Shown: piece after piece, positions 31,260 through 42,029 of the stretch
How the letters are laid out: every line of letters begins with the position of its first letter
Numbering within the stretch: the first letter of the stretch is position 1
Assembly (NCBI GenBank): GCA_965112735.1
Contig: OZ218950.1
Coordinates: 372,001 to 436,000, forward strand
Direction of reading: 5' to 3'
From: Phaeosaccion multiseriatum
Taxonomy: Eukaryota > Ochrophyta, other classes
DNA length: 64,000 bases
Position numbers and translations under genes: made by a program
Notes under the pieces: model-generated
What the model was told of the DNA's origin: nothing
The model's database searches: none
Seen by the model: only the letters and a program-made list of their open reading frames with translations

Positions 31260-34200
31260 ATGGCTTCGAGTAAATCCAATGATCGAATCGTCTCTGAAGG
31301 CCTGCGGGCGATGGACAAGGTGAGGAGGGAGAAGAAGGCCGGGGAGAGAGAAGGGTGTTAGGGTGAAAAACCTCTCCAAGAATGGGAGGAATGAATTCAT
31401 TCATTCAAAGGAATGAAAGAAGCCTCTCTCTACAATGGCGGCGCATGCATCCCGCCCCCCTCTCCTTTAGATTACCCCTCCTCCACTAAACTTGCGCTGT
31501 TCATTCATTGCTCCTCTCCACTATTACAAAATCCTACTTCAGTAGTGTGTTGTTTTCGACGTTGGCACCCATCTGCTGCCGAGGCCTTCCGCTTTATAGT
31601 ACCTCAGACCTCAGAAGTTACTACATGTGCTCACACCAAAATGCTCTCCCCCCTTTCGTCTCCTTCCCCCTCCCTTGTGGCAGATCCTCAGCAGCCTCAT
31701 GACAAAGGCCGAGAGTGCGCCTTTCAGAGAGCCCGTCAAGTGGAGGGACATGGGGCTGAACGACTACCCACACGTGGTCAAGCGGCCGATGGACCTCGGT
31801 ACTATCAAAGTGAGTGAGTGAATGAGTGAGTGAATGAGGGAGTGAGTGAGTGAGGGAGTGAGTGAGGGAGTGAGTGAGCGAGTGACTTGTCCTGTCCTGC
31901 CCATGAAGGAGGGAGGGAGGGATGGAAGACGCTTGTATCCTGCACTGGAAGCTGAGCCGTGATACTGCAACTGTACCGTGTGCGCCAAGTAGCTTGGGTT
32001 TGGTTCGACATTGCCCTGCGGCCTTTTCGCTTTTCCCTCGCCGTCGTTCTTCACAGTCGGCTTCCTTGCCCGTCACTGCTGATGCTGCTGTTGCTGTTTC
32101 TCATATTCTTTTGTACTACTACTACTACTACTACTGCTACTACTGCTGCTGCTGCTACTACTACTACTGCTGCTGCTACTTCTACTACTGCTGCTACTTC
32201 TACTACTACGACTACTGCTCAAGCTCATGCTGGAGAAGGGAGACTACTACCGCATGCCCCTGGAGGTGTACGAGGATGTGCGCCTCGTGTGGGCCAACTG
32301 CAGGTACAGGGGCATTGTTTAGGGCAGGGGTTGCGTCAGTCATGTACCCACCCAACCCCTTGCGTAGCTACCTACCCACCCATATGCCCCCGCTTGTGTG
32401 TATTTGAGTATGCTTGGCCGGCTACTGTATCACCAACTGCTGCCGCTGCTGCTGGCCCTGCCCACCGTAGTACCAACAACTGCTGCTGCTGCTGCTGCTG
32501 CTACTGCCGCCTCTTTTTGTGCTCTTCTTCCTTCTTCGCCTCTACTTTTGTGTCTTCTGCACCCTCGAGAGGGCTCAGTACTCGCTCACTACTCAACTCA
32601 CTACCCCTTACGCCTAATACTGCATTGCATGACTCAGGGCCTACAATCCCGAGGGGAGTGAGCTGGCCACCATGGCGGCTTCGTGCAGCAAGAGGTTCGA
32701 GGAGAAGTACTGCAAGGTGAGAGGCATATGGGCAAGGGCACATTACCAGGCATACGGGCAGCCAGCCAGACGTACGGCCAGGCAGGCGTATGGGCAGGCA
32801 GGCAGCCAGGCATGTATGGGCAGGAGCGGGGCCGCACAGGGAAGGGCAACGTCCTCCCACCACCTCCCTCACTTCCTTCTTTCCTTCCTTCCTTCCTTCC
32901 TTCCCTCCTTCCCTTCTCTCTTTGCTGTGCTGTATCACCACCTCGCGAAGGTGGCAGCCACGCTGCGAGACTCCCCGTCTCTGAACCGCATCAAAGAGGA
33001 GCGCCCCGTCACCGCGGAGGAGCGGCGCTGGTTCGCACACCACATCTACAGGCAAGCAAAGCGAGTACAGCAGTTGGTTGTTTGTGTTGCACCAGCTGTG
33101 AGCTGTGAGCTGTGAGCGTTCCGTTTGGTTTGGCGGTGTGTGTATGGGTGTTGCGTGTCGAAATGTCTACGACTCCCATCCCTGTAGACCTGAGTACCTC
33201 AATATATCCTACTTTTTTCCTTTTTGTGCTGCCAACATTATGACATGCGCAATGAACGAATGAAAGAATGAATCCACCGCGTACATCCGTCATGGATGGA
33301 TGGATGGATGGATGGATTTGTGCAATCAAATCAGCGTGGAGAAGGGAAGTAGAGGGAAGGGAATCGGGGACATGTCTGCTGCCATCGCCTCTCTCTCACC
33401 TGCCATCTTCCCTTGCTGCTGGACTGCCTGCCTAACTGACTGACTGACTGACTGACTGACTGGACAGGGTTCGAATGGAGGAGCGCACTTCCGTGATCCA
33501 TCGGATTGACCACCGCTGCCCTGACGCATTGGCCAAGGTGGACGACGACATTGAGATTGATATAGGTGAGGGAGGGAGGGAGGGAGGGAGGGAGGGAGTT
33601 ACCAGAGAGAGAGAGAGTCGAGACATTGAGTGGAAACAGGGCCAGGGCATGGTTGGATCCTACTGAGTCTTCAGACGCCCTGCTCCTTTGGAATATGCAC
33701 AGTGGCTTCGATATCGAATCCATTCATGGTGAAACTGAGGGAGGGAGGGAGGGAGGGAGGGAGGGAGGGAGGGAGGGAGATGGATAGATACGAGTCAGTG
33801 AGGAAGGGGGGCCAGGATTGAGAAAGGCGTTAGGGTTAGTGAGGGAGGGAGGGAGGGAGGGAGGGAGGGAGGGAGGGAGGGAGGGAAGGAGGGGGCCTGC
33901 CCCGCCCGCCCTTCAATGTGTTGGCGTGTCTGTGTACGTCAATGATGATTGATTTATCCCAAGTGCTGGGGGTTCGACTGTGGCCGACTCGACTGTGCCA
34001 CCATGAAAACACACAATCCAAGCAAAGCGTATCTATCTGAGACAGCAGACAGCAGACAGCAGACACTTGTGGGAGACGAGAAGGAAGATAGCATACATAG
34101 ACTCAAAAGAGACAAGATATAGATGGAGACAAAGTCCACTACCTCTTCCTGTCTCTATTGTCTGTCCTCTCTCCTGCCTCCCCTGCCTCCACCACCACTT

Positions 34201-34656
34201 ACCATCTCTCCTGTCACTGCTATCACTGCTGTCACTCCCTCCAACAACGACGCCGACAACACAACAGATAAGTTGGACCCTCGCACCTTCCGGGAAGTGT
34301 GTCAAATCATTAGAGAGGCCCTCCCCCGCCCCCCGCCGGAGGGGAGGAGGAAACGGGGTGTCAGGACAGAGGAGGGAGGGGGGGCAGGAAGGAAGGCAGC
34401 AGAGGGTGGCAGCGCCAAAAAGGCGAGAAAGTCCAACGGAGGAGCGAGCAGTGGTAGCAACGGGGGCGGCGGGGGCAAGTCGAGTGGAGGTGGAGGCGGT
34501 GCCAGCAGCAGTAAGTCCAGTGGTGGAGGAGGTGCCAGCAGCAGTAAGTCCAGTGGTGGAGGAGGTGCCAGCAGTAGTAAGTCCAGTGGTGGAGGAGGTG
34601 GCAGCAGCAGTAGCAAGGGAGGGGGGGGCGCGTCGAGCAGCGCGGGAAGGAAATAG
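31260..34656 (+). CDS. BET-type bromodomain/NET protein
   Basis: Seven exons in frame, 310 residues: 31260-31319, 31684-31809, 32224-32303, 32638-32716, 32951-33051, 33468-33565, 34268-34656. It should bind acetyl-lysine on histones. The bromodomain runs from ILSSLMTKAESAPFREPVKW through VVKRPMDLGTIKLMLEKG and VYEDVRLVWANCRAYNPEGS, with the acetyl-lysine-contacting Asn in RAYNPEGS. An NET (extra-terminal) domain follows: PVTAEERRWFAHHIYR, VIHRIDHRCPDALAKVDDD and IDIDKLDPRTFREVCQII. The tail is Lys-rich, then Ser/Gly repeats. There is only one bromodomain, as in plant GTE proteins. Intron 5 has a GC donor (AG/GCAAGC). It is divergent from the CBS gene. Confidence 0.92.
33838..33890. repeat. 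(GGGA)n microsatellite
   Basis: About twelve units in the last intron of the BET gene; further GGGA runs lie at 33570-33597 and 33738-33778 in the same intron. Confidence 0.9.
34483..34620 (+). repeat. Ser/Gly tandem repeat in BET C terminus
   Basis: About four copies of a 36-bp unit coding SSSKSSGGGGGA-type repeats, in frame at the end of the BET gene. Such arrays often vary in length between strains. Confidence 0.85.
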
Positions 34657-35236
34657 ACGGCGGAGGGAGGGAGGGGGTGGGTGGGGTGGAGGGGTTACTA
34701 TCACCTCCAGGCTGCCCGCTTCGAGCGTTTGGGGGTGCGAGAGCGTCCCAAAACATGATGGGAGGGAGGAGGAGGGGGGGGAGGAGGAGGGGGAGGGAGC
34801 AGGCATGGGGCGCTCGGGGCGACCGAGAGAAGAGAAGGACAGTGAAGAACTTTCTTTCTCTCCGGTCGGTGCCCCTGGGAGCGTTCCATGGGCTGAAAGT
34901 CTTGGCTGGCACGAGCTGGTGCGTTGTGTGCCGTGTGTGTATTTATTTATGTGTGTGTGCGTGTGTGTGCGTGTGTGTGTGTGAGTGTGAGTGCGTGGGC
35001 AGACATACCTAGCGTCAAACCTGACTGCCGCCGCACCTGAGTAAATAATATTGTATTGAGTGGGAGCGGTTGTTACTGGTTGCTGGCGATCCCCTTGTCG
35101 TGAGATACTCATGACATTTGTTCCACAGTGTACGATATATATGATGTATCCACGTAATGTGTCCTTATCAACCCTCACTTCCCATTCCCTTCCCTTCGTT
35201 ACCTAATTGCTTTTTTAATTTGAAGTTTTTTTTTAT
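34657..35236. other. 3' flank of BET gene
   Basis: GGA-rich sequence, then a TG tract near 34938-34993 and AT-rich sequence. No gene is seen. Confidence 0.6.
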
Positions 35237-35646
35237 TACTGTGATTTCGCGGTTGAGTGGCACTTTTTACGCCCAATTACGCCCCATTAATTTTTTTTTA
35301 CGCCAAATGACGACTTTTTTGACGACGTTTGACGACGTTTGACGACGCTTTAGCCCCCTATTTGACGCCCTTTTACGCCCTTTTACGCCCTTCTACGCTC
35401 TTTGACGCCCTTTTATCTTAATTCGCCTTAATTTCGTCTAAAAAAAATCACGTAAAAAAAAATCACGGAAGAGGGCGTAAAAGGGCGTAAAAGGGCGTAA
35501 AAGGGCGTAAAAGGGCGTCAAATAGGGGGCTAAAGCGTCGTCAAACGTCGTCAAACGTCGTCAAAAAAGTCGTCATTTGGCGTAAAAAAAAATTAATGGG
35601 GCGTAATTGGGCGTAAAAAGTGCCACTCAACCGCGAAATCACAGTA
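35237..35646. mobile_element. Foldback element with decamer repeats
   Basis: It begins TACTGTGATTTCGCGG and ends with the reverse complement. Both arms carry the same sequence, including GTGGCACTTTTTACGCC, a T run and TGACGACGTT repeats. The centre is an array of a 10-bp unit, TTTTACGCCC on one side and GGGCGTAAAA on the other, so the whole 410 bp can fold into one hairpin. AAAAAAATCACG repeats form the loop. No coding capacity. Confidence 0.8.
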
Positions 35647-35983
35647 GCCAAATGACGACTTGTTTTACGACGTTTGACGACGTTTTACGACGCTTTAGCC
35701 CCCTATTTGACGCCCTTTTACGCTCTTTGACGCCCTTTTATCTTAATTCGCCTTAATTTCGTCTTAAAAAAAATCACGTAAAAAAAAATCACGGAAGAGG
35801 GCGTAAAAGGGCGTAAAAGGGCGTAAAAGGGCGTAAAAGGGCGTAAAAGGGCGTAAAAGGGCGTCAAATAGGGGGCTAAAGCGTCGTAAAACGTCGTAAA
35901 ACAAGTCGTCATTTGGCGTAAAAAAAAATTAATGGGGCGTAATTGGGCGTAAAAAGTGCCACTCAACCGCGAAATCACAGTAA
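35647..35983. mobile_element. Second, left-truncated foldback copy
   Basis: A head-to-tail second copy of the preceding foldback. It lacks the first 65 bp of the left arm, starting at GCCAAATGACGAC, but has the full right arm ending CGCGAAATCACAGTAA. Its decamer array has more GGGCGTAAAA units on the right side (six or more) than on the left (about two), showing array length change. Confidence 0.75.
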
Positions 35984-36202
35984 TTAAAAAATAAATTAAA
36001 GCAGAGATGCGCCACACGGGAGCCACGCAGCTCTTGCTCCCTGTCCCACGATCGTGAGCCCTCCTCCCTCATCTGTTGTTCTTGTCATATATATATATAT
36101 ATATAATATATCGTCATTTATCGAAGATGTAATATTATATTATTATAATACCTCCCCGGCCCTCACAAGCCCTAACATTCGAGGCACTTGTACCGGACGG
36201 AG
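35984..36202. other. AT-rich spacer with (AT)n
   Basis: Holds ATATAT at 36089-36103 and TATTAT-type sequence. No gene is seen. Confidence 0.6.
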
Positions 36203-36223
36203 TCATCGGCCCCAGGCGAGGTT

Positions 36224-36325
36224 TCACGGGCTTTAGGCTTCTGGGCCGTATCCCCCTCCAGGCTTCGGGCTTCTGGCCGCAGGCCAGCGCAGGCTTCTGG
36301 CCGCAGGCCAGTGGCCAGGCTTTAG
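36224..36325. repeat. Left subterminal repeats of the 5.1-kb element
   Basis: GGCTTCTGGCCGCAGGCC occurs twice with further partial units (GGCTTTAGGCTTCTGGGCC). The near-palindromic core CTGGCCGCAGGCCAG also occurs at the right end (41195-41255). Confidence 0.75.
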
Positions 36326-36457
36326 GCTTCTCAGGCTGGGAGAAAAAAAAAAAAAAAAATTAGGGGGGGGGCACGCACGCACACACACAGGCCCTACAAG
36401 GCAGCTTAAGCTGAGCAGATGACCTGACCCGCCTTCATATGTCTGAAGTATACTTAT

Positions 36458-37990
36458 TTAACAATTATCACCATCTGCGCCACCTCGCTCCCGGGTGGGC
36501 AGGCCTTCAGCCGGCTTCATGCTGAGAGAGCATCGGGAACAAAACCAGGGTTCGCTCTCGGGTGGAAGGCTCGGCAGTGGTGGTTTAAGGCAATAAAAAT
36601 GGCATCGCTCGCGGCACTTCGGACCATCGCACTTGAGAGCGCCTCTTCTTGTTCCTCTGACATACTGAGCACCGTGTGCTGACCCTGGGTGCAGCCTTCG
36701 CATCCGAGTCCTTCGCAGCTGCTGCTCTCTTGCCTCCATCGCCAGCACCACTGTGATACCTCTTGTAGTCCACTTCCCTCACACGTCGCCCGCTGCTGGT
36801 CGTGCCGGTCTTCGTTTCCTGCGCTTGCTTTGCCCTTGTGTAGTGGTGTTCCTCTTCGTCCTCCTCTTCACTACTGCTGCCGCTGCTGCTGCTACTGCAG
36901 TACGCTAAGCCGAGGGCGTCAGTTGTTTGAAATCCAATGACCCTTGCCTGTTCTTCCAGAAGCGCTCTTTGGCTGCCCTTGACGAGTTCTTCGCCGATGT
37001 CCTCCTGCTCACTGGTGATAGTGAAGCTCCTCAACTGATCGCCGCGGCCGGTGCGTTGTAAAATGCCGATACACCAGCGTAAATCGCCTCGATGGCCACG
37101 TCGCTCGAGCCGCCGCTGTCGCACACAAAGACCACGTCATCAACCACATCCGCCTCCTCAACTTCTTGTAACCCCGCATCTGTTGACTGCCGGTGGAAGG
37201 GGCGGATTTGTAGCCTAGGAGGCACAATTTGCTTGCTTGTCCTGGTCTCCCCCCTTCCCCCTGCGCTGGTGCGCTTGCCCATTGTGGTCTCCTCGACCAA
37301 ATCGTCCAGAAGCTGAGCGAGGAAGTACCTATCCCCACCTTCCCGCTCTGTTTTCACAAGGGCGATATCGTAATGCCGTAGGGCTAAGCGCCGAAGAGAC
37401 TTTACGCTTCCTGGTGCACTCTGGCGTCCCTTCCTACCCTTCTTTAGCACCGCTTTTGTCACGGTGCTTGTGGTTTGCACCGACGACAAGAATGACCCCG
37501 CTGCTGAGCGTGAGGCGTCTCGAGTTGGCAAGGGCGCGCGCGAGAGGACGAGGGGCCCGGTCCCAACGCCGTAGCGCGCTCTCTGCGTCACAGTCTGCTG
37601 CCTCACCCCCTTCACACGGCGAGAGAAGTTTAGGCAGTCGACAAGGTCTTGACGCCTCTCGTCCGTGCGAGGGACAGGTTTCGGCTTCTGTACCTTATAT
37701 AGAAGCTCCGACGATCGAGTCTCCGCAATCAGATCACGCCCGTAGTGCTGTCGACTTCCTCTCACATGACCGCCCTGGTCAAACCCCATCTCTGTCGTAC
37801 GCTTCATTTTCTCATAGATGACAATGGACCGTCTCTGGCGGGCCTGAAGAGCAGTAAGGTTTCCCTGCAGTGTTCGCATGTCTCCAAAGAACCTCTCCAC
37901 GCTCAAAGTTGTGCAGGCCTGCAACGTAATGTGCTGCAGCGCCTCGGGGGGCATACCCTACTCAATTACAAGCAGAGGGAGAGAAGAGTT

Positions 37991-38057
<67 letters not shown>

Positions 38058-38165
38058 CAAAGGCAAACTTACTTTGGCCAGGAGACTATTCACCAAGGTG
38101 GGTAGACTGCCGCAGAATGACCTCACCGCCTTCCTCACGGAGAGTAAGAAGTTGCCCTCCGGCCC
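36458..38165 (-). CDS. Transposase-like protein with PHD finger
   Basis: Two exons are clear: 38165-38073 and 37957-37031, joined in frame across an intron made of (GGCA)n. They encode NFLLSVRKAVRSFCG, then LSVERFFGDMRTLQGNL, a motif like the C-terminal end of hAT/P-type transposases, then a basic region. The frame stops at 37031. A second frame from about 37020 holds FTITSEQEDIGEELVKG, an acidic SSSSSGSSSEEEDEEE stretch and CSVC; a third holds KCDGPKCRERCHFYC and WFCSRC, completing a PHD finger to 36458. One missed intron and one frameshift, or decay, would explain this. Upstream fragments (38350-38930: FLAISLGPTFGAWIRNSF, AEDYGRSFVIDMCRK) probably belong to the same gene. Catalytic residues are not identified. 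Confidence 0.5.
37990..38059. repeat. (GGCA)n microsatellite
   Basis: About 17 units in the intron of the transposase-like gene. Confidence 0.95.
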
Positions 38166-38286
38166 CTATTGTGATGATGGCGGTTTCCCTGTCGCTAAGG
38201 TAATGTTCGCGGTCAGGCCTTCCAGGAAGATGTGTACTTTGTGGAAGAGGGCAATTGACTCTGTCAAGTCCCGCGCAGCACCATAA

Positions 38287-38345
38287 TCCTCCTCCTCCTC
38301 CTCCTCCTCCTCCTCCTCCTCCTCCTCCTCCTCCTCCTCCTCCTC
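38287..38345. repeat. (CTC)n microsatellite
   Basis: About 19 units. On the minus strand it reads poly-Glu ahead of the segment DYGAARDLTESIALFHKV. Confidence 0.95.
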
Positions 38346-39761
38346 ATGCTCACCCCCCCCCACCCTCCGACGCCGAACTGATAAGCGACATGAGGCCGAA
38401 TGCGTCTAGAAGGTTCCGCATGGCGGGTAGGACCGAATTAGCCATCGGGGTAGCGTCAGTCAGCAACCGAATCGCGCTGCTTCCCGGCTCTGAAAAGGCG
38501 AAACTGTTCCTTATCCAGGCCCCGAAGGTGGGGCCAAGAGATATCGCCAAGAAGTGGCACACGGCCCGCTACACCGCACAGAAGAGCCCCGTGCGCATCT
38601 GTCTCGAATGGCACGCCCCCCACCACCGACCCCTTCACCGACCATGTCGTCTCCAGGTCTTGGTTGCCATTGCCTCGGGTCAAGATGCCAGGTTGGGACG
38701 GAATCTTCCTACACATGTCAATGACGAAACTTCGCCCATAATCCTCTGCATATTACGAAAGATCTGGCCCAGGCTTGGACCGGGAAAGTGGCTCTTATGA
38801 GAGAGGAGGAGACTCTTATGCTCGCTGTAGTCGGGTGAGTACGAGTGCCCCAGTCAGAAAGTGCTGTGTCTTTTTCTTCCCCACTTTTAACTGACTTCCA
38901 TTGTACACGCTGCTCGCCGTGCTCTGACATACGCGTTTGATGTATGCGACAGGCGAGTTCTCATGGGATGGGCGATGGTGATGGCACCGGTCGACGCGAG
39001 CTGTTGAGGGAGGGGGAATTCCGACCGTTGGGAAAGGCAGTCCCGTTATGAGGACAGGGGGAACACTGACAGCCCTTACAACCAACAGGTAAATTTCTCG
39101 GCACTAGTTAAATCACCCCCTTCCCCTTCCTCTTCTCTTTTCTTTGAAGACCTCTGCAGCTCTGCGAACTCTGGTCGCCCTGCTCTGACATTCTTGCCAT
39201 GCGTTTGACGTATGCGTGATGCAGGTGATTTACCGGGGATGCGCGATGACGAGGGGTTGCGGCGAGCAGTGGGAAAGGGTGTCTAATTGGGAAAGCTATG
39301 GCTGTTACGACTGGAGAGGCGGGGAAGACCGGTCGGCAGGTGAGTTATTACCCGTCGCTCTACCGCCGACTTGCCCCCCCCCCCTCCTACCGCCCTTTAT
39401 GCAAATCCCCAATTCTAAATCGCCCCTAATCATTCTTTGCGCCTTAACCCCAGCCTCTCCCCCCCCTCTTCTTCTTGGTTTCTCCTCTATTCGCTCTTTC
39501 AAGGTAACCACTGGCGAGGCAGCTTCGATCCCCGAATGCAGCAGGGCGGAGAGGACCTGCGGAGGGATTGCCGGGCACCGGAGGATCAGCAACGACACGG
39601 AAACAAAAAGGGCAGACGAGACATCAAGCTTCATCTTGGCAGCTTGCGGAGAGAATCCAACCAGAGAATTGCGTCGGACGCTGCCACGGTCTGGGTACCC
39701 GAGCCAAACGTCGCTGACGCTACCAACCCCAATAGAATGTCCTTCCCGAAAGGCGGCTTGA

Positions 39762-40970
39762 GTTTGGAGTGGCTCTCAACTTTTGCGGGGGAACACTTTC
39801 TCGATACTCTCGAGGTCGACGGCGGTTCAACAGGTGCTCCGCGACGTTTCCGCCCACTACGCGGCAACGGCGGAGTTGGTACCTGTGGGTGTGTGCGCGG
39901 AGGAAGCGACCTCCCGATCGGGTGGACCAGCGGTTCTTTGCTTCGCAGCGGCACTACAAGCGACGTCGATTGAGGCGCAAGAGGAGTTGCAACGCTTGTC
40001 CGGGGCCTGTGGTCCGGCGGACCAGCTTTGTCAGAAGGCCATCGTCGAGCTGTGCGGTTTAGGGGAGGTGGCAGCAGCGGAAGGGCATAAGCTTTATACG
40101 AAGAGGAGAAAGGATGTCCACCTGGCACTTGTCGAGGCGACACTCCCGCGGGGCCGTGGTGCGGCATCGCAGTCTGACCGGGCAGGAGAGGGATGCGGGC
40201 GCAAACGCCCCGCTGTTGTTCCACCAGAGACGAGTGCCTCCAAGAAGCAGAAGCAGACGGATAGCGCTCCAACAGGGGGTAGTGGCCTCGAGCAGCAGAA
40301 AGTGCACGAGAATGCTGGGCAGGTGGAGGACGACGGCTTCAGCAGCGCAATTATAGACTTCCCTGGCGTTACCCAGCAAAGCAGTGCAACACATGATACA
40401 GCAGCAATTCAACGACTTGGCTCAGAAAAGGGCGCCTCTCGTCTAGCAGCGTGGCAGAAAGACCTTTGCAAGGCGATGGATGACAGCGCGAAGAGCGGAG
40501 ATGGATGGCATCGAGAGAGGGCGCAATTGTATGACCCTCCACCTGATGGACTGTGCGGCTGGCGCTGCGCCCGATTCCTATTGCTGCTGCTGGGGCGTGA
40601 GGGGTACGACTTCCCAGCGAACACACCCGAGGACATTCGCTCGCCGGCCTCGACATTGGACCTCCGGTCGTACATGCTTGCTCAGCGCTCCCCTGCGCTC
40701 AAGGAGGAGCGGGCAGAACTTGAGCCGAGGAGGAGGAGCTGGCTCACTTCCATGGACCTCGATGCGCTGGCAGGTATCATCGGCCTGAAGTTTTTTTTTG
40801 TGCGTAGTGAGCACGGGAGGCCGTATGACAAGCCTACTTTGTGCACGGCAGCACCGGTCCTGGGCCCTAGGTCCGGAAGGGTTTGCGGTGTGGCAATGGT
40901 GAACGTCAGCGGCGGCACTCACTGGGAGCTGGTGGATACGAGCTGCTTGTGGGGCTCAGGAGATGCGTGA
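39762..40970 (+). CDS. Putative OTU-like cysteine protease of the element
   Basis: About 400 residues are open from 39762 to a stop at 40970. No ATG lies near the 5' end, so the start must come from an upstream exon, perhaps in 39216-39750. The first 190 residues are helical, with a basic nuclear-localisation-like stretch (SASKKQKQ). The C-terminal half has PPPDGLCGWRCARFLLLLL, matching the Asp-Gly-x-Cys motif around the OTU catalytic cysteine, and near the end VNVSGGTHWELVD, where the His would be the second catalytic residue. It may cut ubiquitin-like or polyprotein bonds. Assignment rests on these two motifs only. Confidence 0.5.
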   Translation, partial: VWSGSQLLRGNTFSILSRSTAVQQVLRDVSAHYAATAELVPVGVCAEEATSRSGGPAVLCFAAALQATSIEAQEELQRLSGACGPADQLCQKAIVELCGLGEVAAAEGHKLYTKRRKDVHLALVEATLPRGRGAASQSDRAGEGCGRKRPAVVPPETSASKKQKQTDSAPTGGSGLEQQKVHENAGQVEDDGFSSAIIDFPGVTQQSSATHDTAAIQRLGSEKGASRLAAWQKDLCKAMDDSAKSGDGWHRERAQLYDPPPDGLCGWRCARFLLLLLGREGYDFPANTPEDIRSPASTLDLRSYMLAQRSPALKEERAELEPRRRSWLTSMDLDALAGIIGLKFFFVRSEHGRPYDKPTLCTAAPVLGPRSGRVCGVAMVNVSGGTHWELVDTSCLWGSGDA

Positions 40971-41187
40971 GACTGTCACACCCGAGCTACAGATACACCA
41001 GGGGGGTAGAACGAATGTATTGATAGTGAGGCATGTAGGCAGTGTATCGAGAGGGGCAAACGACGAGCAGCCTGCTCTCTCGGAGAGATGAAATGAAGAG
41101 TGTATCAGTTTCGGCCACCATGTGTATCACTTTCCGCGCTAAGCGCGGAAAAAAATGGTGGACTTGGCAGGCTTCTCGCTACTTTCC

Positions 41188-41258
41188 TGCAGGCTTCTGG
41201 CCGCAGGCCAGCCGCAGGCTTCTTACTTTCGGCCGCAGGCCGCCGCAGGCTTCTGCTT
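41188..41258. repeat. Right subterminal repeats of the 5.1-kb element
   Basis: Three GCAGGCTTCT units with GGCCGCAGGCC cores, in the same orientation as the left cluster. Confidence 0.75.
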
Positions 41259-41300
41259 TATCGGGGGTCAGAGAAACCTCGCCTGGAGCCGAGAGTCACG

Positions 41301-41574
41301 GGATACCCACGCGAACCAACCAACCAACCAGCCAACCAACCAACCAAGTAAATGGCCCGTGCTACATTCATGTGTGTCATGTTCTTTTTGATTTGCTGAG
41401 TCCGTTTGGTGCCTTCCTTCCTTCCCTACTTTCGGTGGACGCTCGAGGAGCCGAGGTGGTCAAGCGTGTAATGTTCAGCCTCTTATCGTACTGCTTCCTT
41501 CCTTTAAAACCACCTCAGCGAACTCAAACGCACACCGCAAGGAGGAAGTAGGGCACCGGCCGAAGGCACGGAAG
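41301..41574. other. Spacer with (CCAA)n
   Basis: AACCAACC units at 41313-41347. No gene is seen. Confidence 0.5.
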
Positions 41575-41946
41575 TTAGTCGAAGGAGGTCCGTAAGTCAC
41601 CGAAAGTGAGTCCTTCGTTGAGGAGGGAGGGGCCGTCCCCTTCCGTCCCTGGCGTCAAGTCAAGTCGGTTTGTCTCGGTCGGGTAGCACAGCGGATGGAT
41701 GCATGCCGCGATCGATTCATCAACGAAGACAGCTTCATTCACTTCACATGCATACTTTCGCGATTTGAAACGAAAGACAAGTTCCCTGGGCTGCAACACC
41801 CATCCCGTGGCATACGGTTCGCAGTTGATTCGCAGTCCTGGGCAAGTTATCGTTTCCAAGTAGAGGAGTGATGTATGTGGAGAGAAGTATGCGATCGCTT
41901 CTTGGCTGATCGATGGGTCCATGAATCCATCGGTGCAGGCATCCAT
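41575..41946 (-). CDS. Hypothetical small protein
   Basis: An ATG-started open frame of 123 residues with balanced composition (LRINCEPYATGWVLQPRELV, FRFKSRKYACEVNEAVFVDE). It resembles no family I know. It lies between the 5.1-kb element and the 3' end of the modular membrane protein gene, on the same strand as the latter. No intron or partner is seen. It could be chance. Confidence 0.3.
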   Translation of the reverse strand: MDACTDGFMDPSISQEAIAYFSPHTSLLYLETITCPGLRINCEPYATGWVLQPRELVFRFKSRKYACEVNEAVFVDESIAACIHPLCYPTETNRLDLTPGTEGDGPSLLNEGLTFGDLRTSFD

Positions 41947-42029
41947 TCATCACCTGTGCTACCCGAGAGAGACTCCAGTGGAGCAGAGAATAAAATGTGG
42001 GCCGGAAGCCTTCATTCATTCATTCATTC

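Larger units (their letters stand above)
36203..41300. mobile_element. Probable 5.1-kb TIR DNA transposon
   Basis: The left end (36206-36225) reads TCGGCCCCAGGCGAGGTTTC; the right end (about 41273-41293), reversed, reads TCGGCTCCAGGCGAGGTTTC, i.e. 19 of 20 positions shared and inverted. Inside both ends are clusters of AGGCTTCTGGCCGCAGGCCAG-like subterminal repeats (36220-36330 and 41188-41258). Between them lie a minus-strand transposase-like/PHD protein and a plus-strand putative cysteine protease, head to head. I could not identify the target duplication. The coding frames are partly broken, so this copy may be inactive. Confidence 0.65.

Noticed and set aside
33461-33480. GGGTTCGAATGGA as a tRNA T-loop
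   Set aside because: No cloverleaf can be formed around it, and it lies in a BET exon. I found no tRNA gene in the window.
34033-35178. 381-residue minus-strand frame opposite the BET gene
   Set aside because: It is antisense to the last BET exon and to Ser/Gly repeats; composition is an artefact.
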